NCBI GenBank assembly: GCA_036244855.1
Contig: BQKZ01001118.1
Location: 8,370-20,108 of the forward strand
Source of the DNA: Temnopleurus reevesii
Lineage: Eukaryota; Echinodermata; Echinoidea; Temnopleuroida; Temnopleuridae
Length of the DNA: 11,739 bases
Reading direction: 5' to 3'
Under the pieces are notes generated by a model, which worked only from the letters and a program-made list of their open reading frames with translations, searched no databases and was not told where the DNA came from. Made by a program: the position numbers and the translations under genes. Positions 1-8,131 of the stretch are shown here, one piece after another (position 1 is the first letter of the stretch; each line of letters begins with the position of its first letter).

Positions 1-1760
1 CAGTGAGGAGCGGCCGATCGCTGAGTATTATTGTTTGATGGATGTTTGTCTGACAATTGGTGATCAGTTTTAATTAAACTAGCCGATCTCTGAGTGAGTC
101 ACGGCGGCCGAGAGACTGGAGGGTGGCGGGGTAATAATCGACTCCCAGTACACACCCTTAAATGTCCACAATAATTCACAAAATGAATGAATTCGTCAAA
201 GTAAATTATAATCATGTACTGAATTACGTTTAAAAATCAAAATATATGTCGGGGCCAGTGCCCAACCCAAGTACAATGAGAATGTGCTATGCATATATAA
301 AATATCAAGAACATTTTGGCATTTGAAGTTCCAGAATTTGTCTAGTTATAAATTAATTTCCCTCAAAAAACAATAATTGATAATAATACATAAAATCAAA
401 TAGCGCATCATTCCAAACGGGTTCAAAGCACTGTACATACACTCATAAAATATTTTCAGGATTATATTTGGATTGGGGTTGTTGCTATATGTTATAGTTT
501 TCATTGAAGGGTAAGCATACCAAGATAAAATAATTAAAGTCTGTGGGTATATGTTACTTATTCATTTTTTTAAAACCTAAAATGATGATTTTGTTCATTA
601 AAAATAGATACATGTATGAATGTCTTTTGTTAACAACGTGTCGTTTTAATGATTTTTTTTCATATAATTTCTCATTCGGACATAATTATAATGACTTCCA
701 GTCGAAAACCACGATGCACTTCCACAGAATGGTTTTTTTTTTGTTATTTTTACATCTTATGTTGCGGTCAAAATCTATCAATAAACAATGTCTAATTAAA
801 GGCATCCACATAATTCCCGGATGATGGTCTTGATTCTGCAGACAACCTTAAAAGGGTGATGACAAATTCTTATTTTTCCAGGAAGCTAAGGGAAGTTTAG
901 TAGACAGTGGATTTTCCTGAATAAATTCGGAACGCATTACGTAATAATGTCCCAAACTCAAGGTTATTGGACTGACGGGCTCTCATATGTTGTTTACATT
1001 TCTATTTTGCATTTTGTTTAACCCGAGACAAAATTGTGAATTAATATGTTGCTATAAAGTCATAAATGAATAATCTTGAATATGTGAGAATTCGTTACTT
1101 TGTCAAAATCGGTCCAATATGGTGCGCATCCTATTCTTAACATCAGCCTCAGACATCCCTATAATTTGACAACCTCGAAAGCATAATTATTGCACATAAC
1201 GTTAATTCATTACCGTCTTTATTTTCATTTCAAGTAATTGTTTACAAAAAGGTGATAATACTTTGGAATTTTGTTTCCAAACTTGTTGCTATTTCGAAGC
1301 TACACTGAACGAGCTGTCTAATTTCAGGCAAATTTTAAACTATTTTAAGAGCCGAGATTGCTCCCCGAGTACAACGTTTCGTGTTTTTTCTTCATAATTC
1401 AAAGAATCGTATTTTTCCATAAATTTAAAAAATGAAATCATCAGCGAACTTTGATGCATAAATGAAATAACTCATCACAGCAAATTATACTATTATGTCG
1501 TATGATTGTTTGCGCCATTGTACATTTATTGCCCTCTCGATCATATTTATGTATGTGCTTTTGATCACAGTGATAATGATGTTTACATTTTTATCATCGT
1601 ATAGTATCAGAACGGACATTCTCGTGAAATACTGAACGATTTGTCCATTCAGTCGACGTAAGAACAAGTGCAAACTCGAAAATAGCATTATGGCTACTTT
1701 TATACAAGCCTACATGCAACACGTGAGTATGTTACTAATGCGATTGTATCTAAAATCCAA
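1..1760. other. AT-rich non-coding stretch, no gene recognised
   Basis: No open frame here has domain-like composition or a convincing splice context. The first 130 bases are more GC-rich and contain a 14-base motif twice with one mismatch (13-26 and 82-95, GCCGATCGCTGAGT versus GCCGATCTCTGAGT), each close to a GCGGCCG string. The rest is AT-rich, with short T and A runs (for example 730-748). A 67-codon minus-strand frame ending at 1485 does start with ATG but shows no recognisable domain. This is most simply intronic or intergenic DNA. Confidence 0.6.
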
Positions 1761-1978
1761 CTCACACCTTTGCGTTTTAGCCTGGGTCCCTCCAAACACT
1801 CCTTGAGCACACACTATACGCTGATTAGACGATGGACTGACGTTCGGCTCGCGCTCAAGGAGCGTACGCCGAGCGTTAGTCCACCATATGACCTGCGTCC
1901 CGGTGCGTCCAGGGAGCGTTTCAAGTAATTAAAAAAAACCCGCTGGGTTGACGCAGACTCAAAGCGCAAAGGTGTGAG
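1761..1978. mobile_element. Foldback MITE-like element, copy A
   Basis: The ends form a perfect 14-bp inverted repeat: CTCACACCTTTGCG at 1761-1774 and its reverse complement at 1965-1978. Weaker pairing continues inward through GCCTGGGTC and GACGCAGAC. The centre is a second large dyad, 1834-1857 against 1859-1882, around GGACTRACGYTCGGC, so much of the 218-bp element could fold into one long hairpin. It is more GC-rich than its surroundings, and an A run lies near 1931-1938. It encodes nothing, as expected of a non-autonomous DNA element. No clear target-site duplication was found, so the superfamily is left open. The same terminal and core sequences recur in copy B at 2162-2955, which is the best evidence that this is a repeat family. 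Confidence 0.75.
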
Positions 1979-2161
1979 CCGGCATTACGATTTAAAGATA
2001 TTTGGCAGATGTAATAGAGTTTAATTCCCATCTTGATAATTCTTTGGATGCTCAGACATTAAATACGTAATGAAACTTGGCTTTCCCATGTCATGTTTTC
2101 AGCAGCGGGCGTTAAACTTTGCGTCAGAACTTTCTCGGCAGATTTACGCGGGTGAACGCTC
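1979..2161. other. Spacer between two related foldback elements
   Basis: These 183 bases separate two copies of the same element family. No gene or RNA was recognised. A locally GC-rich part (2102-2160) contains GCGGGCGTTAAAC and CTTTGCGTCAG. The second resembles the CTTTGCG of the terminal repeats, so it may be a further degraded fragment of the family, but this is weak. Confidence 0.4.
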
Positions 2162-2420
2162 AATCATACCTTTGCGTTTATAGCCTACGTCTGCCCAGCG
2201 TTCATGAAAGTTTAAAGGCGCTCCGTGAATGAAGATATGCGGAGGGAAGACGCTTGACCTATACGTTGACGGCGTTCGGCTGTTGCTCAACGTATGCTCG
2301 CGCTCGCGTCAGTTTAGCGTCTCTGTCTTTCGTATTTCTGCGTTCATGTAGCATAATATTAGATAATTTGTCTCGCACCTCTGAATAGGTGACTAGAGAG
2401 ATGGCGTGTTTAAATGCTAT

Positions 2421-2437
2421 ATTATTATTATTATTAT
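2421..2437. repeat. (ATT)n microsatellite
   Basis: About five to six ATT units run uninterrupted, then degrade into TATCATTAAAAAATAAAA. The tract lies inside foldback element copy B, where it may have grown after insertion. Confidence 0.85.
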
Positions 2438-2472
2438 CATTAAAAAATAAAATCGAATGCTGGGCAGACGTT

Positions 2473-2931
2473 GATATTAACAGTTATATATAAGTAATGG
2501 TCACGATGCAGGCTTTGATGTGAAGCGAGCTGATGTGTTCACAAATTGCTTTAAGTGCATAAATATTGACTTTGTATGATATTAAGATAATATATTCACA
2601 AGTATTTTGTTTCATTTTTGTTTGAAGATCAACCAGCCGTTATCCCTACGGGACACTAAATGGATGGACCGCCATCTGACCATTTGAGCCTATGGTGGTT
2701 GTGAATTTGTATTCATTTTGCACGTGAGGCGACGTGCTGTTGAAGAGAGAACGGCGCCTCTCGTCATTTTTTTCTTTCGCGATAACTCATTTCTGGGTCA
2801 ACTTTATTCAAACAAACAATGAACATGCTCTGATTTATTATTTAAAAAAACGTATTATTGTAATATCTTTACTGCATATCACAAAATAGTTCAATATCTG
2901 AAGCGCCATCTCCACCAAAACTGATCGATAT
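2473..2931. mobile_element. Nested 459-bp insertion with ACGTT duplication
   Basis: This segment breaks the right arm of foldback copy B. ACGTT occurs immediately on both sides (2468-2472 and 2932-2936), as expected of a 5-bp target-site duplication. Removing the segment and one ACGTT reads CAGACGTTTAAACGCAAA, which closely matches the reverse complement of the element's left arm. The insert's own ends are weakly inverted (GATATTAACAGTT against ATATCGATCAGTT). Inside are a perfect GCACGT/ACGTGC hairpin (2720-2737) and ACCGCCAT/ATGGTGGT near 2669-2701. No coding frame is seen. It is probably a non-autonomous DNA element of unknown family. Confidence 0.5.
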
Positions 2932-2955
2932 ACGTTTAAACGCAAAAGTGTGATT

Positions 2956-3666
2956 CGCCCATGTTACGTAGATGAATCCCACGTGTGTAAGAGAATCCAG
3001 GTTCGAACTTCAACATAGATAACTCTTTCCATTTCCTGCCATTGTTGCAATCTTCGCTCAAACTTCTCATCTCTTACAAACCATTTCTTTCATTTTGTAT
3101 TTTCGAACCGATTGGTGTCGTAACTGATAACAGGTATTGTCTTTTCTGTAATTAGAGTGTGCGTTTTACTTTCACTTTGGAATGCCCTGGGAGTAATGCC
3201 AAGTCTCAAATGCGTCGTAAATGCTCCGAGCATTATGAATTTGATCTAAACACTTTTTCATATTTGAACTTCTGACTGTCTTTAAACCGTAAATAGGCCT
3301 AAGTTAGTGTTTTATTAAAATATCATGGGAAATGCTATACAATTTATAATTACATACAAATGATTGGTGGCAAAATGAATTGCCAAAATAGATAAAGAAA
3401 TAAAACACACCTTTCTATATTTCAAGATAAAAATAGATAATATCAAGTGAGATAAAGTAGCATCTCACTGTCTTCTTATTGTAATGATGCTAAAAGCGTC
3501 AAATTCACTGAGTTATTATTTGATACTCGATATAATTACATCCTATGGTAAACATGATGCGATTATAAATAGTAAATTGTCATAACAAAATAGAAGACCC
3601 CACCCCGAATACTCAAGATGAACGTATTTTGCATATTCCAATTTTCTCTTGTAACTTTAGATAATA
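2956..3666. other. AT-rich non-coding stretch
   Basis: No gene, structural RNA or repeat family was recognised. A GGTTCGAAC string at 3000-3008 looks like the start of a tRNA B-box, but no A-box or cloverleaf lies upstream. A perfect 15-base palindrome, AATGCTC-C-GAGCATT, sits at 3220-3234. Confidence 0.5.
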
Positions 3667-3785
3667 GCAAGAGAGCTCGTCACCCTAAACCTTTGCGGGT
3701 ATCCTGGACTCTCACAGTTTCTGATACTGTTTTCGCCACCAGTGGGAAAAAAGGTTAAAACTGAAAATAGAGAAAGCTCTCTTGC
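3667..3785. mobile_element. Small 119-bp hairpin element
   Basis: Perfect 11-bp inverted terminal repeats GCAAGAGAGCT (3667-3677) and AGCTCTCTTGC (3775-3785) bound the segment. A second inner pair, AACCTTT near 3688-3694 and AAAGGTT near 3750-3756, extends the possible stem. The interior is locally GC-richer than the flanks. The length and nested dyad suit a minimal MITE or a transposon-derived hairpin. No target-site duplication is obvious and there is only one copy in the window, so a unique structured sequence remains possible. Confidence 0.45.
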
Positions 3786-4985
3786 GAGATTGTATTAAAA
3801 TCAATTGTTCGGTTGGGGCAAAACTTTTAACCTCTTTAGTGCACGTTGGGAGCGCAAACGTCAATAGAATTGAAGAGGGAAAACTTAAGCAGATTCACAA
3901 AAGTATATGCAGATATATATGTATGCATCAATTTTCGATGTACCGTGGTTTCCCAACGAATAATCATTTCATATGCTGTCAAAAATCCACCAGTATCTTG
4001 TCAATTATCATTTCAAACTCTATTTTGCTGAGAATGAAAATAAATGTTCAAGGCACCTACTACGTGCATTGGAACAATCCCATCTGGATACATACGAACA
4101 GTGACGAATGATAATTGATTAAATATGATGATTCGTATTTGATAAGAAACCCACATATTAGACAGCGTCAGAGAGCGATAAAATGTTTAGTTTCGTTTCA
4201 TTACAGAGATAATACAATTCATATGACATACAACTGTTTCGATCATCTCTGAGTAATGTCTATAAAAGTATATGCCTGAAGAAGACATTTTTTCTCCTTT
4301 CGGCATCTTCTTTCATTCTGGAAATATTTCATTCATCATTTAATAAGTTATAGAATAAAGAAATTAGTAAGAAGGATGATTAAAAATGTCTATATGTATA
4401 CCATCATGTCAATGCTCAATGTATTTTAAGTATAAATCAATAAGGTTTACCGACGGCTCCTATGCAAAATAAATTCACAGAGGAGACGGTTGGCTAGCGC
4501 TGAATTAATCTCTGTTTTGCTTTTGATGTATATTCCAGCACAAGCCAGACGTGTTACCTGAATATGCATAAAATCCCAATACATAAAACTAATCTATCAA
4601 TTAACGCAAATCTGTGACTGAGTCTTAAATGCATTGTATAACATTGATTTCGTTCAAAAAGGTGACAGTTGTACACTTCATTCAATTTTCACAGATATCT
4701 TGATAGTGCCTGTCCTTCTATTTGCACTCTATGCTGTTTCTTCATCAATCTAAATGTAATAACATAGGGTGCATAGTTTGATTTGACATTTTTTTTTAAA
4801 TAACAAAATCTGAATGTGTTATATATGTCTTTAGGACTAGATAAAATCCTACAATTAAACAAATAGTCAATCTTGTATGTGTGTTTTGTTTTTGCTCTGT
4901 TATCTTATGTTTTGTATTGTATAAACTTTCAATCGACTACTTAGCATTACATAATCAAATATGCAGGTCTATAAGTGCATTTTAT
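3786..4985. other. AT-rich non-coding stretch
   Basis: A 109-codon frame from 3782 to 4111 opens on TTG rather than ATG and has no recognisable domain, so it is not called. A TATAAAAG string at 4261-4268 could be a TATA box, but no downstream gene supports it. Nothing else was recognised in these 1.2 kb. Confidence 0.5.
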
Positions 4986-5011
4986 AGAGAGAGAGAAAAA
5001 GAAGGAGAGAG
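4986..5011 (+). repeat. Short GA-rich homopurine run
   Basis: The 26 bases are purines only, mainly GA dinucleotides with a short A run. The run ends two bases before the ATG of the short frame at 5013. Confidence 0.8.
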
Positions 5012-5012
5012 C

Positions 5013-5117
5013 ATGGCCACCATGCCTTATAAGGTTATGGTCACAAACGAAACAAGACAAGACTTCTTACTGTACGTCAGCGGATATTGGCAAAGAATAT
5101 TCTTTGAAACAAGATAG
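5013..5117 (+). other. Short open frame with strong Kozak start, unsupported
   Basis: Two in-frame ATGs (5013 and 5022) open a 34-codon frame that ends at TAG 5115-5117. The second has the context GCCACCATGC, close to the vertebrate-type Kozak optimum. The peptide begins MATMPYKVMVTNET and ends in an aromatic-rich tail. The stretch is less AT-biased than its flanks. No domain, signal peptide or membrane segment is visible, and no good splice donor lies inside the frame (the nearest, GTCAGC after codon 21, is weak). It could be a micropeptide, a fragment of a first exon, or chance. I favour chance. Confidence 0.15.
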
Positions 5118-5732
5118 GCGGCCGTTGAGGTCAAAAGTTGTCTTCTTTCAAAATGCTATCTAATATTAAACTTTAATTCAATTTTAATTAAATATTTAGC
5201 TTCATAGCGTGGATGAAGACATTCAATGTTCTGCTCTGGATTTTCTTTTTACAATAATTGTTACATACTCAACTTGCAATCAGCTGTAAGATTATTTTGA
5301 AATGAAAATATTCGCCAAATCGATTGTTACACTATGAAAGCAATATTGTATCTGCAATTCTATTCTAATTTCCCTAAAATCCAATACAATCTAAAGGAAT
5401 AATATTAATTGAATATATTCTAAAAAGAAAATATTGGGTAGGACCCCGTCGCATCGGAAATTTAAGAGCGAGATGCATTACGTTTGCTTACCCTGTTTGA
5501 TATACAGCACAAACAAAAAAACAAACAAAATAAAACAACAAAACAGTACAAAAAACAAGCATGGTGAAACTATATTAATAAATGAATGATACCAGCCTTC
5601 ACAGAGTTCATTTTGTAACTGCGCAACATCATACGCCCAATCTCACATTCCACCATTTTCACAAAATTTCACCCATTTTATCATCATGAGAGGGGAGAGG
5701 GGGTGGGGATGCAGCATAGATGTCAATCATTA
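5118..5732. other. AT-rich non-coding stretch with an A/C-rich run
   Basis: No gene was recognised. From 5508 to 5559 the plus strand is almost entirely A and C in irregular AAAC and ACAA units, a degenerate simple repeat. Read on the minus strand this makes a T-rich tract followed by ATCAAACAG and GGTAAGC. That looks like an acceptor abutting a donor, but no exon lies between them. Confidence 0.5.
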
Positions 5733-5792
5733 CTACCGGAAGTGCAGGTAGGTTAGACGGAAGGTCATGACATGAATAATCGCTTCCGGTAC
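5733..5792. promoter_or_regulatory. Paired opposed ETS-type sites in an inverted repeat
   Basis: ACCGGAAGTG (5735-5744) matches the consensus bound by ETS-family factors of the GABP/ELK class. CGCTTCCGGT (5781-5790) is a second such site on the other strand. They lie in a perfect 9-bp inverted repeat, TACCGGAAG (5734-5742) and CTTCCGGTA (5783-5791). A further CGGAAGG core sits between them at 5758-5764. Binding-site pairs like this occur in promoters and enhancers, but no transcription start or gene is visible nearby, so the role is inferred from the motifs alone. The inverted repeat could also be coincidental. Confidence 0.3.
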
Positions 5793-6332
5793 GTTGATAG
5801 GGTGTGGCTTTACGATGCAAGCGTTTGAGGTACCGTAATAAAATCACAAAGTATATTTTAAAGGGTTGTTAACGCAACATCATTTCTTACAGTAATATGA
5901 TGTTAGTATCTACATAATCATGCAGACAAGATGATAAAAATGTGTACATCATAATCATACAAGCAGGTCAAAACGCGGTAATCAATAGAGTATGGTTTTG
6001 AAGTAAATTTATCAATTTTATAAACAAGTATAAGTATAAAATAATCAATATGTAAAATTTCGAATGTTTTTGCTTGTCTTTTAACAGTTGCAATCAAAAA
6101 ACTATATATACGGAAGTTAACTGACTTCATAAACAACAAAACGAATATCCGAACAGTATAAGATTCAGATGTTGCTCATATTTCAACGGATGCTTATTAC
6201 CACATAAATATTTTAAACACACAGGCATCTCACTTTGCTATCGGAGGTCTTTAACAATGTATGCAAGCGTTGACTTTTACCCCAGATAACCCAGTTCCAA
6301 CATAGGTCGCCCCTGTGGTACCCGATCTGCAC
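5793..6332. other. AT-rich non-coding stretch
   Basis: No supported gene. A 73-codon minus-strand frame ending at 5918 opens on TTG and is dominated by I, Y, F and L, as expected of translated AT-rich DNA. A palindrome GAAGT-TAACTG-ACTTC at 6114-6129 overlaps another GGAA core. From about 6285 the composition becomes more GC-rich as the CUB-like remnant is approached. Confidence 0.5.
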
Positions 6333-6412
6333 TCTTAAAGCTCCGAATTAAGAGCGAGGAAACGTAATAAACTCACTAATTCGACATTCTTCTTACCGTG
6401 TAATTCGGAGCT
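6333..6412. repeat. Nested inverted repeats
   Basis: AGCTCCGAATTA (6339-6350) and TAATTCGGAGCT (6401-6412) form a perfect 12-bp inverted repeat with a 50-base loop. A shorter perfect pair, CTCTTAA (6333-6339) and TTAAGAG (6348-6354), overlaps the left arm, so two alternative hairpins are possible. The right arm coincides with the 3' end of the CUB-like exon remnant, next to its GTAAGA donor on the minus strand. Confidence 0.6.
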
Positions 6413-6917
6413 GGGATAGATTTACAGATTTGGAAGGTTCGGATCCAGATCATCCAGGGGTAATCGAGGTAACCTTAAAGGGAAACTGCACTCAGACATT
6501 GATGCACTTTCAGTGGATGAACAAGAATATAATGATCAAACTGTGAAAATCTGAGCAAAATCCAACAATCCGTTCAAAAGTTATGAATTTTCAAAGTTTT
6601 GATTTAAACCCCTCATGGGCTCCTCATATTGGCAACGTACATGTACAAAATGGCTGCCAACATGGAGAACTCTCCATTCACTTTGTACACAGAATTTCAC
6701 ATTTTCTTCTTTTTCTAGAAAAGTAGAAAAATTGTACTTTTCTCTTCAAGTATGATATGGACATTTTGATTCTGCATGCATTTCGGAATGAATTTTGTTG
6801 ATTTATTGTCTACTTTTCTGGGAAAAGAAGAAAATTTCTGGGTGAAGTTCCCCTTTAAGGATATTGAGGGGTGCGGAAATCGACTAAGAGGGGGTTAAGA
6901 ATGCTCCGGGTGGCGCC
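6397..6917 (-). pseudogene. CUB-domain-like exon remnant, interrupted by stop and MITE
   Basis: CUB domains are extracellular beta-sandwich modules of secreted and membrane proteins. Reading the minus strand and skipping the inserted element, a 47-codon frame runs from a possible acceptor (CAATACAG, ending at 6918) to a GTAAGA donor at 6391-6396. It contains TPQYP, then a stop, then GYLDYPWMIWIRT. This fits the CUB pattern SPxYPxxY...W: the W is eight residues after the second Tyr, as in canonical CUBs, and Met replaces the usual Cys. The reading frame is kept across the element if one TTAA is counted. The stop (TAA, inside CCTTAAGGT) lies exactly at the insertion target; a single C-to-T change from CAA would create both the stop and the target. 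The sequence after WIRT no longer looks like CUB, so a frameshift there is possible. The weak, C/A-rich tract before the acceptor adds doubt. It is called a dead exon. Confidence 0.4.
6475..6858. mobile_element. TTAA-flanked MITE, piggyBac-like
   Basis: TTAA at 6475-6478 and 6855-6858 brackets a 376-bp non-coding element. Its ends are inverted repeats: AGGGAAACTGCAC on the left and AGGGGAACTTCAC on the right, read inward. TTAA target duplication is the hallmark of the piggyBac superfamily, which is why that class is suggested; the terminal sequence itself was not matched to a named family. A second internal inverted repeat pairs 6690-6727 with 6809-6840 (around TTTTCTTCTTTT and AGAAAAGTAGA). 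No transposase frame exists, so it is non-autonomous. It sits inside the CUB-like remnant. Confidence 0.75.
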
Positions 6918-7838
6918 CTGTATTGGTTGGGATGATGTTGATAAAGAATTGATGACATAGCATTTGTTTGTAGACGTAGATAATTCTTAAGAACCGGATC
7001 TTGTAGTGTTGATGACATTCCGAAGCTTTCTCCGTTTCTTTCTTTTAATATTTACAACCGGAACGTCTTTAATATGTCGTCTTTAAGTGATATTTCTTGA
7101 CTTAGGTTACGTTTTTATTTTTCACAAGATAAAAATCCCTTTAAGTTGCGGTGCTGAAAGGTAGGAAAGTTTAATGCATCTGAGATATTAATTCTAATGA
7201 ATTAAGAATGATATGAAATTTATTCGATAAAATGTTTAGCAGAATCGCATGGATGTTTTTTTAACGTTTCAGTATACAATCCCCACTTTGTTGTTTTTTG
7301 GGGTGGCTACCTTGTCAGCACTTGTGACATCACTATGTGTTATTTACTTATCTATATGAAATCCTTCGTTCATTTTCACACGAATTTGTGAAGAAAAGGG
7401 AGGATCTATATGAAATATTGTGTATCCGATTTCTTGTCCGAATTCTCTCTTTTTTAATTGAGTACACGATCTAAGTTAAAATCTAAACAATNTACACCAT
7501 AAACTCTAACATGATTCACCATTGAGGGTATTAACCTGTCTGATGTGTCATTTGCTTATGGCGATCTCTATTAAAGATTGTCAGGAGTGATGGGGGTAAG
7601 ATCCTAGTCTACAGGGGCACAAGTGTTCCCCTTAGCCCGAAAATGAGAACAAAAGTAATTGGACCTATTGAGACCAACCTTATTCAACACAAATCCAACC
7701 GACATATTTGTTTTGATTTACGTTAATGAAAAGTTAGAAGAATACAAGATGGGATCTTGAGAGCTATTGAATTTTTTTTTAAACATGATATTTTATCTAC
7801 ATGTTTTATTGTATGACGGCTAAATAGTGTATACATCA
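6918..7838. other. AT-rich non-coding stretch, probable intron
   Basis: If the CUB-like and FN3 pieces belong to one minus-strand gene, this would be intron between them. The second half of the FN3 domain, expected as the next exon on the minus strand, was not found here. One undetermined base (N) lies at 7492. The 12-mer TCTATATGAAAT occurs twice (7350 and 7405 region). Nothing else was recognised. Confidence 0.45.
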
Positions 7839-7844
7839 ACTTAC

Positions 7845-7946
7845 AGTACATTCAAATAGTTTCCTTTCCAATATTTAGGTACGTCCCAAGATAGCTCAAT
7901 CGAATGCAATGTTCTGCTTAGGACATAAATCTCAGTAACGGAAAAG
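7845..7946 (-). pseudogene. Degenerate tandem copy of the FN3 half-domain exon
   Basis: This is a diverged duplicate of the exon at 8025-8131, 180 bp away in the same orientation. Over the first 22 aligned codons (VTEIYVLxRTL to the P-K pair after SW) 19 residues are identical; 11 base changes are seen, 8 of them synonymous. The next three codons all change the amino acid. One base is then lost in the GGAGAACTA stretch (here GGAAACTA), shifting the frame so that TAA is read through the donor GTAAGT (7839-7844). The acceptor side has lost about four bases, keeps only a weak AAGAG, and lacks a pyrimidine tract. The donor and about 30 bases of intron beyond it are still similar to the other copy. 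As it stands it cannot encode an FN3 half-domain. The synonymous excess suggests it was coding for some time after duplication. Confidence 0.7.
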
Positions 7947-8024
7947 CTCTTATATCGTGGTAGTACGTACATACCGGTATTTTACAATACAATGACTGAA
8001 TAACGTACATATACGATGACTTAC

Positions 8025-8131
8025 CGTATATCCAAGTAGTTCTCCGTTCCGATCTTTCGGTGCGTCCCACGATAGCTCGATAGAATTCAAAGTTCTGTTT
8101 AGAACGTAAATCTCCGTAACAGGACCAGGAA
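8025..8131 (-). CDS. Fibronectin type III domain exon (N-terminal half)
   Basis: A 107-base internal exon encoding the first half of an FN3 domain, an extracellular module of adhesion molecules, receptors and matrix proteins. The acceptor is a strong pyrimidine tract ending ATCCAG (AG at 8132-8133); the donor is a perfect GTAAGT (8019-8024). Entry is in phase 1, typical of FN3 modules, and exit is in phase 0, in mid-domain. The 35 complete codons read PGPVTEIYVLNRT, then SIELSWDAPKD, then NGELLGYT. These give strand A, strand B with the invariant Trp (residue 21), the Pro-rich loop and the NGxxxGY turn of the C strand. A potential N-glycosylation sequon NRT lies at residues 11-13. The partner exon with the LxPxTxY motif was not found in the window. 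The parent gene cannot be named: FN3 exons of this kind occur in sidekick, DCC, receptor phosphatase and many other families. Confidence 0.75.

Larger units (their letters stand above)
2162..2955. mobile_element. Foldback element copy B, interrupted by a nested insertion
   Basis: The ends form a 19-bp inverted repeat with two mismatches: AATCATACCTTTGCGTTTA at 2162-2180 against the reverse complement of 2937-2955. They share the CACACCTTTGCG terminus of copy A. A second inner inverted repeat pairs ACGTCTGCCCAGC (2187-2199) with GCTGGGCAGACGT (2459-2471). A core dyad ATACGTTGA/TCAACGTAT lies at 2261-2269 and 2287-2295, and around it GCGTTCGGCT and GCTCAA match the core of copy A. The inner right arm stops at 2471 and the terminal repeat resumes at 2937. 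This is explained by an insertion at 2473-2931; without it the element would be about 330 bp. An ATT microsatellite sits inside. No transposase is encoded. Confidence 0.65.

Noticed and set aside
543..824. 93-codon plus-strand frame rich in F, L and I
   Set aside because: It opens on GTG, and its composition is that of T-rich DNA; no domain or signal is visible.
1690..1722. Possible first exon: ATG with a GTGAGT donor 33 bases downstream
   Set aside because: Only 11 codons precede the donor, the start context is weak, and no partner exon could be identified.
3000..3010. Possible tRNA or SINE B-box (GGTTCGAAC)
   Set aside because: No A-box at the proper distance and no cloverleaf could be drawn.
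3782..4111. 109-codon plus-strand frame, the longest in the window
   Set aside because: It opens on TTG rather than ATG, begins inside the 119-bp hairpin element, and shows no domain or splice context.
4259..4300. TATA box TATAAAAG
   Set aside because: No downstream gene or initiator supports it, and such strings are frequent in AT-rich DNA.
5659..5847. 62-codon minus-strand frame with a proline-rich end
   Set aside because: It starts at GTG; no domain is recognisable and no splice site frames the proline-rich part.
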